Of a stretch of 64,000 nucleotides of DNA, positions 14,587-25,228 are shown piece by piece. Each line of letters opens with the position of its first letter. The first letter of the stretch is position 1. The stretch is from assembly GCF_043099285.1 (NCBI RefSeq), contig NZ_CP170723.1, forward strand, positions 2,170,001 through 2,234,000. The letters run 5' to 3'. The DNA comes from Oryzobacter telluris (GTDB lineage Bacteria; Actinomycetota; Actinomycetes; Actinomycetales; Dermatophilaceae). The notes beneath the pieces are model-generated. The model worked only from the letters and a program-made list of their open reading frames with translations. It ran no database searches and had not been told where the DNA came from. The position numbers and the translations under genes are program-made.

Positions 14587-17480
14587 CCGCCGTCGCGTCG
14601 GTGGCGGGTGCCATGATCGGGGCCGTGCCGCCCCGTCCCGTCATCGAGCTCGTCGGTCGCGACGACGAGGTCGAGCGCGTCACCGCGGCGCTCGGCCAGG
14701 TGGGCGAGGGCGGTGCGGTCCTCGTCGGCGGCGACGCCGGCATCGGGAAGACCGCCCTCGTCGGGCGGGTCGTGGCCCGGGCCGGCGACCGCCGCATCCT
14801 TCTCGGCCACTGCGTCGGCGAGGTCGGCACGAGCCTGCCGTACCTGCCGTTCGTCGAGGTCTTCGCCGGCCTGGACGCCCGCGAGCGCGACCTCGTGGAC
14901 GACCTCGTCGAGGCCCACCCGGGCCTGGTGCCGCTCGTGCCCCGGCTGGCCGCCGGCGCCCGTGGTGACGCCGTCCGGGCCGACCTCGTCGAGGCCGTCC
15001 ACGGGGCCCTCGCCGACCTCGGCCGGCGCGGCCCGGTGCTCCTCGTCGTCGAGGACGTGCACTGGGCCGACGAGTCCACCCGCGAGCTCCTCACCCTCCT
15101 GTTCACCCGGGGCGGCCCCGACGGTGTGGGGCTCCTGGCCACCTACCGCAGCGACGACGTGCACCGCCGGCACCCGCTCGCCGGCGCCCTCGCGGTGTGG
15201 TCGCGCCTGCCCGGTCTGGTCCGGGTCGACCTCGGCCCGCTCGCCGACGCCGACGTACGGCGCATCGTCCGGCGCGACGGCGCGGCCCTGGCCCCCCGGG
15301 TCGTCGACGACGTCGTCCACCGCGCCGAGGGCAACGCCTTCTTCGCCGAGGAGCTCGCCGCCGCGGCCCGCTCCGGCTCCGGCGACCCCGGCGACCTCAC
15401 CCGGCTCCTGCTGGCCCGGGTCGACCTGCTCGACGACGCCGCGCAGGGGGTCGTGCGTGTGGCGGCGGTCATCGGCCGACGGGTGCCTCACGCCCTGCTC
15501 GAGCGCGTCGCCGGCGTCGAGCCCGCAGTGCTGCGCGCGGCCCTGCGCTCGGCCGTCGAGCACCACGTCCTCGAGCCGTGGGGCGACCGCGGGTACGAGT
15601 TCCGGCACGCCCTCCTCGCCGAGGCCGTCACCGACGACCTGCTGCCCCACGAGCGCCTCCAGCTGCACCGCGCCAGCGCCGACGCCCTGCTCGACGACCC
15701 GTCGCTCGGCACCGAGGCCGACCTCGCCCGCCACGCCCTGGCCTCCGGCGACCGCGACCTCGCCCTCACCGCTGCCGTGCGGGCCGGCGACAGCGCCCGA
15801 CGGATGGGCGGCCCGGCCGAGGCCCTCGCGCACTACGAGACCGCGCTCGGCCTCCTCGGCCCCGACCTCACCGACGGCCACGACCTCACCCTGCGGGCCG
15901 CCGGCGCGGCCAACGCCAGCGGTCGGCCGATGCGCGCCGTCGCCCTCCTCCGGGCGCGCCTGGCCACCGACGTCCCCACCCCGCACGAGCGCGCCGCCCT
16001 GCTCAGCGGCATCGCCTTCGCCTCCCGGATGACCGAGGAGCGGGTCGACCGCCTCGCCCTCACCGCCGAGGCCCTCGACCTCCTCGACGACGACGCCCCG
16101 GTGCCGCTGCGCGTGGGGCTGCTCGCCCGGCGCGCCGAGGCGCTGATGGACACGGGGTCCACGGCCGAGGCCCTCGAGGTCGCCGACGAGGCGATGGCCC
16201 TGGCGGTCGAGCACGACCTCACCGTCGACCGCACCGACCTCGCCTCCATCCTCGCCCGGCTCAGCGAGGTGGCCGGCGACCCGATGGAGTCGATCCGGCG
16301 GCTCGAGGGGATCGTCGCCGAGTGGCGCGACGTCCCGGACCTCGCCCTGCTGCGCGCCATGCACGTCCTCGCCGGCGTCCACTACCGGCAGGGCGAGTAC
16401 GACGCGGCCCTGGCGGGCTACGAGCGCACCCACGCCGAGGCGCGCCGGGTGGGGCTCGGCTCGTCGGTGTTCGGTGTCGACGCCCGGGCCCTGGCCGTCA
16501 CCACCGCCTACGAGATGGGGGACTGGGACACCGCGCTGCGCCTCGCCGAGGACTCCGCGTCCTCCGGGCTGCCCTCGTCGGCCGTCGCCAGCATCGAGGC
16601 CGCGGCCGCCTTCGTGCGCGCGGCCCGCGGCATCGCCACCGCCGACGAGCTCCTGTCCGCCTCCCGACCGTGGTGGGGCGACGACGGCCGCATCGCCGTG
16701 CAGGCGGGGTCGGCCGCGTTCGACGTGCTCGGGCGCGAGGGCGACGTCGACCGGATGCTCGAGGTGCACGACGACCTCGTCTCCTTCCTCCGCGGGCTCT
16801 GGGGCGTCGGCCGCGTGGCCGCCGAGGTCCGGCTCGGGGCCGTGGCGGTGGGGCACCTGGGCACCGCGCTGCGCGGTGCGTCGGCGGCGCGCCGGGCCGA
16901 CCTCCTCGCCCATGCCGACCGGATCCACGTCGACGTCGCCGCCATCTGGGGGCCGGAGGCGGTGTTGCCGCCCCCGTCACTCGAGGGTCGCGCCTGGCTC
17001 GCCCGCGCGGAGGCCGAGTGGCTGCGCGCCCGCTGGGCGGCCGGCGCCGACGTCGCGCACGCCGAGCTCGTCACCGCGTGGCGCGACGTCGTCGCCCTGT
17101 TCGAGGAGCGGGTCGAGCCCTACGAGCTCGCCCGGTCCCGGTGGCGCCTCGCCGAGGTGCTGGCCGCGGCGGGGGAGCGCGAGGCGACCACCGTGGTCGA
17201 CCTGGCCCGGGCGGCAGCGGCGGCCCTCGGTGCCCGTCCGCTGGTCGCGGCGCTCGACCACGTCGTGGCCCGGCCGTCGTCCACCGGCCTCACGGCCCGG
17301 GAGGCCGAGGTCCTCGCGCTGCTCGCCGAGGGCCGCTCGAACGGCGAGATCGGGCGCGCCCTCTTCATCAGCACCAAGACGGCGAGCGTGCACGTGTCCA
17401 ACATCCTCGCCAAGCTCGGCGTCGCCTCGCGCGGTGAGGCGGTGGCGGTGGCCCGCACCGACGGGCTGCTCGACGGCTGA
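14583..17480 (+). CDS. LuxR-family regulator with AAA ATPase domain (LAL type)
   Basis: A large ATP-dependent transcription factor of 965 residues. An AAA/NACHT-like ATPase module comes first: VIELVGRDDEVERV, Walker A GGDAGIGKT (residues 49-57) and Walker B VLLVVEDVHWADE. A long helical, TPR-like middle follows. The C-terminus is a LuxR helix-turn-helix (about 903-958) with TAREAEVLALLAEG, ISTKTASVHVSNIL and KLGVASR. The GTG at 14583 overlaps the stop of the small upstream ORF; the ATG at 14613 is a credible alternative because the ATPase domain starts soon after it. Signal and regulon are unknown; the flanking palindromes may be its sites or an autoregulatory region. Confidence 0.92.
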   Translation: MTAVASVAGAMIGAVPPRPVIELVGRDDEVERVTAALGQVGEGGAVLVGGDAGIGKTALVGRVVARAGDRRILLGHCVGEVGTSLPYLPFVEVFAGLDARERDLVDDLVEAHPGLVPLVPRLAAGARGDAVRADLVEAVHGALADLGRRGPVLLVVEDVHWADESTRELLTLLFTRGGPDGVGLLATYRSDDVHRRHPLAGALAVWSRLPGLVRVDLGPLADADVRRIVRRDGAALAPRVVDDVVHRAEGNAFFAEELAAAARSGSGDPGDLTRLLLARVDLLDDAAQGVVRVAAVIGRRVPHALLERVAGVEPAVLRAALRSAVEHHVLEPWGDRGYEFRHALLAEAVTDDLLPHERLQLHRASADALLDDPSLGTEADLARHALASGDRDLALTAAVRAGDSARRMGGPAEALAHYETALGLLGPDLTDGHDLTLRAAGAANASGRPMRAVALLRARLATDVPTPHERAALLSGIAFASRMTEERVDRLALTAEALDLLDDDAPVPLRVGLLARRAEALMDTGSTAEALEVADEAMALAVEHDLTVDRTDLASILARLSEVAGDPMESIRRLEGIVAEWRDVPDLALLRAMHVLAGVHYRQGEYDAALAGYERTHAEARRVGLGSSVFGVDARALAVTTAYEMGDWDTALRLAEDSASSGLPSSAVASIEAAAAFVRAARGIATADELLSASRPWWGDDGRIAVQAGSAAFDVLGREGDVDRMLEVHDDLVSFLRGLWGVGRVAAEVRLGAVAVGHLGTALRGASAARRADLLAHADRIHVDVAAIWGPEAVLPPPSLEGRAWLARAEAEWLRARWAAGADVAHAELVTAWRDVVALFEERVEPYELARSRWRLAEVLAAAGEREATTVVDLARAAAAALGARPLVAALDHVVARPSSTGLTAREAEVLALLAEGRSNGEIGRALFISTKTASVHVSNILAKLGVASRGEAVAVARTDGLLDG

Positions 17481-17499
17481 CCCGTCGAGGCGTCGGACG

Positions 17500-18420
17500 T
17501 CAGCGCGTCCGCAGGCCCAGGTGGCCGTTCGTCAGCGCCACGACGAGCAGGCTGGCGCCGAGCATGTGCGCGACGACCAGCGCCTCCGGCAGCCCGGTGA
17601 AGTACTGCACGTAGCCGATGCCGCCCTGGGTGAGCGTCACGCCGAGCACCCCGAGCCAGGCCTTCGCCGGGCGGCGCTCGTCACCGGCGGTCAGCCGCGC
17701 CGCGAGCCAGGTCGCGACGACGAGGCCGAGGAACAGCATGACGACGTCGGCGTGCAGCCACGAGACGGTCCGCGCGTCGAAGCCGAACCGGGCGGGGTGC
17801 TCGGCATCGCCCGAGTGGGGGCCGGAGCCGGTGACGAGCGTGCCGAGCAGGAGGACGACACCGCCGACCGCCGTGGTCACCCACGCGAGGCGCGAGACCA
17901 GCGGCGGGACGAGGGCACGGCGCGGCGCTGCGGTCTCACCGCGCGCGAACCAGAGGGAGGAGGACGCGGCGACGAGCGTCATCGAGACGAGGAAGTGGGT
18001 CGCGACGGTGGCGGGGTGCAGCCCGGCGAGCACCGTGAGCCCGCCGAGGACGGCCTGCAGGATGACGCCACCGAGGACGACCGCCGCGGCGACCTTCATC
18101 GGGCGGCGCGGGGCCCGGACGAACACCAGGGCGAACGTCGCCAGCGCGAGGACCAGCAGCACACCGGTGAGGGTGCGGTTGCCGAACTCGATGTACTTGT
18201 GGATGCCCTCGGCCTGCTCGATCGTCGGAGTGATCGACCCGTCGACGCACTCGGGCCAGGTGGGGCAGCCCAGGCCGCTTCCCGTGACCCTGACCAGCCC
18301 GCCGGTGACGACGATCCCGACCTCGGCGACGAGGTTCGCGAGCAGCACCGGGCCGAGCCAGCGGTCCGCCGGGTGGGAGGACGCGGGGGTCTCGCGGGGC
18401 GTGGTGCTCGTGCTCGTCAC
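17500..18420 (-). CDS. ctaA: Heme A synthase (COX15/CtaA)
   Basis: It converts heme O to heme A for the aa3-type cytochrome oxidase. The 306-residue protein has eight hydrophobic segments. Conserved features are TGGLVRVTGSGLGCPTWPEC (paired-cysteine loop after helix 1), EFGNRTLTGVL and the heme-ligand histidines in GLHPATVATHFLVS, WLHADVVMLF and VVAHMLGASL. GTG 18420 is preceded at 7 nt by TACGCT, so the mRNA is probably leaderless. ctaB lies 5 kb away and SURF1 about 20 kb away, all serving the same oxidase. Confidence 0.95.
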   Translation of the reverse strand: MTSTSTTPRETPASSHPADRWLGPVLLANLVAEVGIVVTGGLVRVTGSGLGCPTWPECVDGSITPTIEQAEGIHKYIEFGNRTLTGVLLVLALATFALVFVRAPRRPMKVAAAVVLGGVILQAVLGGLTVLAGLHPATVATHFLVSMTLVAASSSLWFARGETAAPRRALVPPLVSRLAWVTTAVGGVVLLLGTLVTGSGPHSGDAEHPARFGFDARTVSWLHADVVMLFLGLVVATWLAARLTAGDERRPAKAWLGVLGVTLTQGGIGYVQYFTGLPEALVVAHMLGASLLVVALTNGHLGLRTR

Positions 18421-18427
18421 GGCGACC

Positions 18428-18433
18428 AGCGTA
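18428..18433 (-). promoter_or_regulatory. Leaderless -10 for ctaA
   Basis: TACGCT on the minus strand ends 7 nt before the GTG start at 18420, with no ribosome binding site between. Confidence 0.55.
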
Positions 18434-18449
18434 CGGCGGGTGGGACAGC

Positions 18450-18481
18450 CGGTCCGGGCGGCCCCCAGCCCGCCCGGACCG
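18450..18481 (-). terminator. Hairpin terminator downstream of the GH6 gene
   Basis: A 12-bp perfect GC-rich stem (18450-18461 with 18470-18481) with an 8-nt loop begins 6 nt after the GH6 stop. It lacks a clear T tract but sits exactly where a terminator is expected, just ahead of the ctaA promoter. Confidence 0.6.
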
Positions 18482-18487
18482 CCGGGC

Positions 18488-19759
18488 TCAGAGCGTCGGG
18501 GAGGCGTTCGCGACGAGCTCGCGGGCCAGGGCGGGGAACCACGCACCGGCCGCGGGGTCGACCACACCGCGCGCGGGGTCGAGCGGGCCGGCCGTGCCGC
18601 GGTGGCACTCACCGTCGGACTCACCCGGGACCTTCACCCAGAGGAAGGCGTCGGCGAGGGGGTTCCCGGTGATGGTCGTGGGCCGGGCCCCCAGCCCGCG
18701 GTCGAGCGGGTTGCACCAGGTCTCGGGCGCCGGGTACGTCGTGGTGGGGACCCAGGGCCCGCGCCCGTTGCGACTGGTGTCGACGACGAAGTGCTTCATC
18801 CGGGAGGGGTCGGGGGTCAGCTTCTTCGCGGCGTACAGCGCGGCGAAGGCGTCGTCGGTGCGCTGCCACGTCGACTCGTCCGCCGGGTCGGCGGGCCCGT
18901 ACTGGCTCGGGCAGGACGCCGGTGCCACGCCGCCGCGCGTCGCGAGGTCGAGGCACCGGGACACCCAGCTGCCGAACCGCAGCTGGCGCGACGTGGTCTC
19001 GAAGTTCGACACGTTGAGGAAGAACCCGTCGGCCGCCCCGACGTTGGCGCGCATCAGTCGGTCGGCGACGTCGCCCACCGAGAGCCAGCCGGAGTGCGTG
19101 CCGTCGAGGTAGACCGCCGTCCGCGGGAGGTCGAGGATGCCGACCGCCCTGCTCAGCGCCCGGAAGCGCTCGGCCGCGGCGGTGGAGGGGTTGACGCCCG
19201 CGGGACGGCACCACGACTGCTCGCCGGTGACGGAGGTGAACCACGGGACGATGCCCAGGCCGTCGGGTTCGAGGATGACGACCGCCGGGTCCTGGCCGAT
19301 GCCCTTGGCCAGCGCCGAGATCCACGTGACGTAGTCGGCCGTGGTGCGGGCGCCGCCGGCCGAGTAGGCACCGCAGTCGCGCAGGGGCAGGTTGTAGGCC
19401 ACGAGCACCGGCACCGCGCCCGCCGCCCTGGCCCGGCTGACGACCTGCGCCGCGCCGGCCCGCACCTCGGCGGGGGTGCCCCCGGTGAACCAGGTGGCGC
19501 CGGGGAACGCCGCCAGGCGCAGGGCGTCGTCGCGGGCCTGCCCGCTGAGACCCGCCGCGGCAACCGCGATGGTGCTGTCGGGGTTGGTCCACAGCGGGGT
19601 GCCCGGGGCGATCACCGGCGGGGTGCTCCCGGAGCCCGGAGGCGCCGCCACCGCGGTGCCGGCCGACCCGGCCTCGACGCTCGCGACCACACCGAGGACG
19701 GCGAGCACCGCCGCGGCGACGGCGACGCGAGGTCGCCGTCCGGTGAGGTGTCGAAGCAC
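18488..19759 (-). CDS. Secreted glycoside hydrolase family 6 (endoglucanase/cellobiohydrolase-like)
   Basis: GH6 enzymes hydrolyse beta-1,4-glucan with inversion. The 423-residue precursor has an N-terminal signal peptide (basic start, hydrophobic core about 12-30, likely cleavage near TAVAA-P). Diagnostic motifs are YNLPLRDCGAYSAGG with the conserved Asp128, VVILEPDGLG with the likely acid Asp166, and near the C-terminus HFVVDTSRNGRGPW and KVPGESDGEC. No carbohydrate-binding module is visible. The GTG at 19759 follows a very strong AAGGAGGAG. It is a single gene, with no other cellulose-degradation gene in the window. Confidence 0.93.
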   Translation of the reverse strand: MLRHLTGRRPRVAVAAAVLAVLGVVASVEAGSAGTAVAAPPGSGSTPPVIAPGTPLWTNPDSTIAVAAAGLSGQARDDALRLAAFPGATWFTGGTPAEVRAGAAQVVSRARAAGAVPVLVAYNLPLRDCGAYSAGGARTTADYVTWISALAKGIGQDPAVVILEPDGLGIVPWFTSVTGEQSWCRPAGVNPSTAAAERFRALSRAVGILDLPRTAVYLDGTHSGWLSVGDVADRLMRANVGAADGFFLNVSNFETTSRQLRFGSWVSRCLDLATRGGVAPASCPSQYGPADPADESTWQRTDDAFAALYAAKKLTPDPSRMKHFVVDTSRNGRGPWVPTTTYPAPETWCNPLDRGLGARPTTITGNPLADAFLWVKVPGESDGECHRGTAGPLDPARGVVDPAAGAWFPALARELVANASPTL

Positions 19760-19894
19760 GGGGCTCCTCCTTGGGTCAGCCCCCTGCCCAGGTGTGGAGC
19801 GCCATCCGACCGCGGGGCGGCGGGATGGCGGACCACCAGCGTGGGGCGCCGCCCGCGGCCGTGACCGACGAACGACGTTTTCCTGACCAACTCT

Positions 19895-20634
19895 TTACCC
19901 TTCCCAGCGGAAGGTCCGCAAGGCCGCCCCACCTGCGAGAACGCCCCACCCGACCAGCACGCCCCACGCGCCCCACGGCCACCCTCCGTCCGCCACGGAG
20001 GACCTCAGCGCGTCCCCCAGCGCCCCCGACGGCAGCAGCGGGGCCACCGTCGCGAGGGGGCCCGGCAGGAGCGCGGTCGGGACGAGCGTGCCCAGCCCGA
20101 GGAGCGCCACCCAGAGGAGGTTCGCCACCGCCAGGACCGCCTCGGCCCGCAGCGCCCCGGCCAGCAGCAGGGCGAGGGCCACGAACACCCCGGCGCCGAG
20201 GAGCAGGGAGAGGAGCGCCGGCAGGAGCCCGCCGACCACCGGACGGGCGCCCAGGGCCAGACCGATCCCGCCGAGCACGACCACCTGCACGGCGAGGACG
20301 GCCAGCACGGCCAGCGCCTTGCCGGCCAGCAGCCCGTCGCGCCCCAGGGGGGTGGACCCCAGCTGGCGCAGCACGCCCGCCCGGCGGTCGAACCCGGTGG
20401 CGATGGCCTGTCCGGTGAAGGCGGTCGACACGACGGCCAGCGCCAGCGTCCCGGCCAGCGCGAGGTCGGCGCGCGCCCCCGGGCCCAGGTCGGGCACCGA
20501 GGCCAGCGTCAGCCCCACCAGGGCCAGGGCCGGCAGCACGAGCGAGACGAGCAGCTGCTCGCCGTTGGCGAGGAGGGTCCGCGTCTCGAAGGCGGCGCGC
20601 GACAGGACCCGGCGGCGCGGGGGAGCGGCACCCA

Positions 20635-20635
<1 letters not shown>
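19895..20635 (-). CDS. ABC-2 type transporter permease
   Basis: A 246-residue membrane protein with six hydrophobic segments, matching ABC-2 exporters. The conserved region before the middle helices, GFDRRAGVLRQLGSTPLGRDGLLAGK, resembles the coupling-helix segment of this family. Its ATG shares one base with the stop of the ATPase gene (TGATG), giving a two-gene exporter. The substrate is unknown; drug or lipid export is possible, and the divergent partner is psd. Confidence 0.9.
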
Positions 20636-21342
<707 letters not shown>

Positions 21343-21350
21343 GGTCGGAC

Positions 21351-21356
21351 ATCCTA
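21351..21356 (-). promoter_or_regulatory. -10 for ABC exporter, overlapping the psd -10
   Basis: TAGGAT on the minus strand ends 8 nt before ATG 21342. It shares bases 21355-21356 with the psd -10 on the other strand, inside the symmetrical core CCTAGG. Confidence 0.55.
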
Positions 21357-21360
21357 GGCT
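21355..21360 (+). promoter_or_regulatory. Leaderless -10 for psd
   Basis: TAGGCT ends 7 nt before ATG 21368. It overlaps the minus-strand -10 of the ABC exporter. Confidence 0.6.
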
Positions 21361-21367
21361 GGCGCCC

Positions 21368-22039
21368 ATGCCACGCATCGACCGGGAGGCCGGACCCGCC
21401 ACTGCGGTCGCCGCCGCACCCGCAGCCCTCGCCCTCGCTCTCGGACGACCCCGGACGGCTGCGGCCCTGGCCCTGCTCCCCGCCGCGGTCGCGGCCTTCT
21501 TCCGCGACCCCGACCGCACCCCCGACACCCGCCAGGTGCCGGTCGACGACGTCCTGTCGCCCGCCGACGGCAAGGTCATGTACGCCGGCGCCGGCCAGGA
21601 CGGCGTCGCGCCGGAGGGGGAGTGGCAGCAGGTGAGCATCTTCCTGTCCGCGTTCGACGTCCACATCAACCGCACGCCGTACGGCGGCACGGTCACCGAG
21701 GTCGTCGAGCGCCCGGGGAAGTGGCTGGCCGCCTACAAGCACGAGAGCGCCCACCTCAACGAGCGCAGCGACATCACCGTCGAGCGGGTGGTCGGCGACG
21801 AGGTCCGCCGCGTGCACTTCCGCCAGATCGTCGGCCTGATGGCGCGCCGGGTCGTCACCCGGGTCAGCGCCGGCGACGAGCTCGCCACCGGTGAACGCGT
21901 CGGCCTGATGAAGTTCGGCTCGCGCATGGACGTCTTCGTCCCGCCGGAGTGCGACCTCCTCGTCAGCCAGGGCCAGCGGGTCGTGGCCGGCGAGACGGTC
22001 ATCGCCCGCTGGACCCGCCCGGTCAGGGCGCAGGCGTGA
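21368..22039 (+). CDS. psd: Phosphatidylserine decarboxylase proenzyme
   Basis: It makes phosphatidylethanolamine from phosphatidylserine. The 223-residue protein is the short bacterial/archaeal type: two N-terminal hydrophobic stretches (about 14-30 and 34-46), VLSPADGKVMYAG, FLSAFDVHINRTP, and the self-cleaving pyruvoyl site Gly-Ser in LMKFGSRMDVF near residue 190. Cleavage there yields alpha and beta chains. ATG 21368 has no Shine-Dalgarno and lies 7 nt after TAGGCT. The stop overlaps the pssA start (GTGA). Confidence 0.95.
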   Translation: MPRIDREAGPATAVAAAPAALALALGRPRTAAALALLPAAVAAFFRDPDRTPDTRQVPVDDVLSPADGKVMYAGAGQDGVAPEGEWQQVSIFLSAFDVHINRTPYGGTVTEVVERPGKWLAAYKHESAHLNERSDITVERVVGDEVRRVHFRQIVGLMARRVVTRVSAGDELATGERVGLMKFGSRMDVFVPPECDLLVSQGQRVVAGETVIARWTRPVRAQA

Positions 22040-22992
22040 GCACCCCGGCGGCCCCGGGCCGCAGACGCATCCTCGGGCGCTGGCGCCTGGTCTCCCCGAC
22101 CGGCGCCAAGGTCGTCTCGCTGCGCCAGCTGCCCAAGCGCGAGCGGGCCCGCCTCCTCGCGCCGAGCGCGTTCACGACGTTGAACATGATGAGCGGCCTG
22201 TCGGCGGTGCTCCTGGCGTTCCGCGACCACTTCACCCTGGCCGCCGCCCTGATCGCCGTCTCGATCGTCCTCGACATCGCCGACGGGTTCGTCGCCCGCC
22301 TCATCGGGGCCACGTCGCCGTTCGGCCTCCAGCTCGACTCGCTGGCCGACCTCATCTCGTTCGGGCTGGCCCCGGCGGTGCTCATCCACACGTGGGCCCT
22401 CGACGAGTGGCCGGTCCTCGCCTGGCTGGCGGCCTTCCTCTGGCTGTCGTGCGCGGCGTTCCGGCTCGCCCGCTTCAACGTCACCATCGACCCGATGGCC
22501 GACAAGCGGTACTTCGTCGGCCTGCCCTCGCCCGGGGCCGCCATGGTGGTCGCGGCCACGATCCTCGCGCTCGACTCACCCCACTGGGGGCCCGGCTCGG
22601 GCCCGTGGCAGGCCTGGTTCCCGCTCCTCGTCTCGGTCGTGCCGGCGCTGCTGATGGTCGTCACGGTGCGGTTCCGCTCCTTCCGCAACCTCCTGCAACC
22701 CACGACGCCCCGGGCCAAGGCCACCACGGCCGCCGTCGCCGTGGCGATCGTCGTGGGCCTGGTCCTCGCCCCCGGCCTCACCGCCCTCGTCGTGGCCTAC
22801 GGGTACGTCCTCACAGCGCCCCTGGGGGTGCTGTCCGCACCGGTGCGCGAGCGCCTGTTCGGCGCCGGCTCCGTCGCGCCGCCGCGCACGCGGATGCCCT
22901 CGGTCTTCCTCCCGATCGACGAGGACGCCGAGGAGGACGACGGCGAGGAGGAGGACGTGGAGGCCCCCGCCGAGGGCCACGTCGAGGGTTAG
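22036..22992 (+). CDS. pssA: CDP-diacylglycerol-serine O-phosphatidyltransferase
   Basis: It forms phosphatidylserine, the substrate for the neighbouring decarboxylase. The 318-residue membrane protein holds the CDP-alcohol phosphatidyltransferase motif DIADGFVAR followed by G and LDSLAD (DxxDGxxAR...G...D...D), then several helices and an acidic tail (EDAEEDDGEEEDVE) of about 30 residues that is probably cytoplasmic and disordered. The GTG at 22036 overlaps the psd stop, so psd and pssA are co-translated. Confidence 0.94.
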   Translation: MSTPAAPGRRRILGRWRLVSPTGAKVVSLRQLPKRERARLLAPSAFTTLNMMSGLSAVLLAFRDHFTLAAALIAVSIVLDIADGFVARLIGATSPFGLQLDSLADLISFGLAPAVLIHTWALDEWPVLAWLAAFLWLSCAAFRLARFNVTIDPMADKRYFVGLPSPGAAMVVAATILALDSPHWGPGSGPWQAWFPLLVSVVPALLMVVTVRFRSFRNLLQPTTPRAKATTAAVAVAIVVGLVLAPGLTALVVAYGYVLTAPLGVLSAPVRERLFGAGSVAPPRTRMPSVFLPIDEDAEEDDGEEEDVEAPAEGHVEG

Positions 22993-23004
22993 GCCACCCT
23001 TCCT

Positions 23005-23032
23005 TTGACGTCGCAGCGCAATTACCTAACAT
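23005..23032 (+). promoter_or_regulatory. sufR/suf operon promoter, probably leaderless
   Basis: TTGACG (23005-23010), 16 nt, TAACAT (23027-23032), then 6 nt to the GTG at 23039. This is the best-matching -35/-10 pair in the window. SufR-type repressors of other bacteria act on their own promoter, so autoregulation here is likely; I could not define a clean operator. Confidence 0.75.
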
Positions 23033-23038
23033 GGGTGT

Positions 23039-23742
23039 GTGGTTAATACCGATGTCCACACCCTCGAGTCGCGCACGCGCGACCGGGTGCTGCGCGTCGT
23101 GAGCCAGGAGGGCCCGGTGAGCATCCCGGCCCTCGTCGAGCGGCTCGGCCTCACCGAGACCGCCGTGCGCCGCCAGGTCGACGCCCTCCACGCCGACGGG
23201 CTCGTCGAACCGCGCGAGGCCACCGGCCCGCGCCGCCGCGGCCGCCCGGCCAAGGCGTGGGTCCTCACCGAGCACGGCCACCGCGCCCTGGTCAGCGACT
23301 ACGACCACCTCGCCGGCGACGCGCTGCGCTTCATGCGGGCCACCGCGGGCGAGAGCGCCGTCAAGGCCTTCGCCGACCAGCGCATCGCGGCCCTCGAGGC
23401 GCGCTACGCCGACCGGCTCGCCTCCGCCGACGACACCACCGCCGCCCGGGCCGACGCCCTCGTCGACGCCCTCAACGCCGACGGCTTCGCCGCCTCCGCC
23501 CGACCCGTCGGCGCCCCCGGGAACAGCGGTCCCGGCGCCGGGGTTCAGCTGTGTCAGGGCCACTGCCCGGTCCAGCACGTCGCCACCGAGTTCCCCGAGC
23601 TGTGCGAGGCCGAGACCGAGGCCTTCTCCCGACTCCTCGGCGTCCACGTCCAGCGCCTCGCCACGCTCGCCCACGGCGACCACGTCTGCACGACCTTCGT
23701 CCCCACCTCGACCACGTCCCCGACCACCGAGAGGCCCTCGTC

Positions 23743-23746
<4 letters not shown>
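23039..23746 (+). CDS. sufR: SufR-type Fe-S responsive transcriptional regulator
   Basis: A 235-residue winged-helix regulator: RTRDRVLRVVSQEGPVSIPALVERL and recognition region TETAVRRQVDALHADGL, wing RRRGRPAKAW. The C-terminal domain carries cysteines LCQGHCPVQ and PELCEAE that could ligate an Fe-S cluster, as in SufR repressors. It heads the suf operon, its stop overlapping sufB (ATGA). The GTG start is 6 nt from a -10 element and has no ribosome binding site. Expected role, by family knowledge: holo form represses suf, apo form derepresses. Confidence 0.92.
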
Positions 23747-25164
<1,418 letters not shown>

Positions 25165-25170
25165 TGTTCA

Positions 25171-25223
25171 CCCCACGAAGTTCTTCCTCCGCTCCGCTCC
25201 CCCAGATACTTCGCGAGGTCCCC
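25171..25223 (+). repeat. 53-nt intergenic repeat, copy 1 (sufB-sufD)
   Basis: It matches copy 2 at 26408-26460 at 50 of 53 positions. It contains an inverted 6-mer CGAAGT/ACTTCG separated by 26 nt and ends in GCGAGG, which can serve as ribosome binding site for sufD (ATG 25229). It fills nearly the whole gap in an otherwise tightly packed operon. Confidence 0.9.
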
Positions 25224-25228
25224 GAACA

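Noticed and set aside
14142..16928. 928-codon minus-strand ORF opposite the LAL regulator
   Set aside because: Antisense shadow; the plus strand has Walker motifs and a LuxR domain in the correct places.
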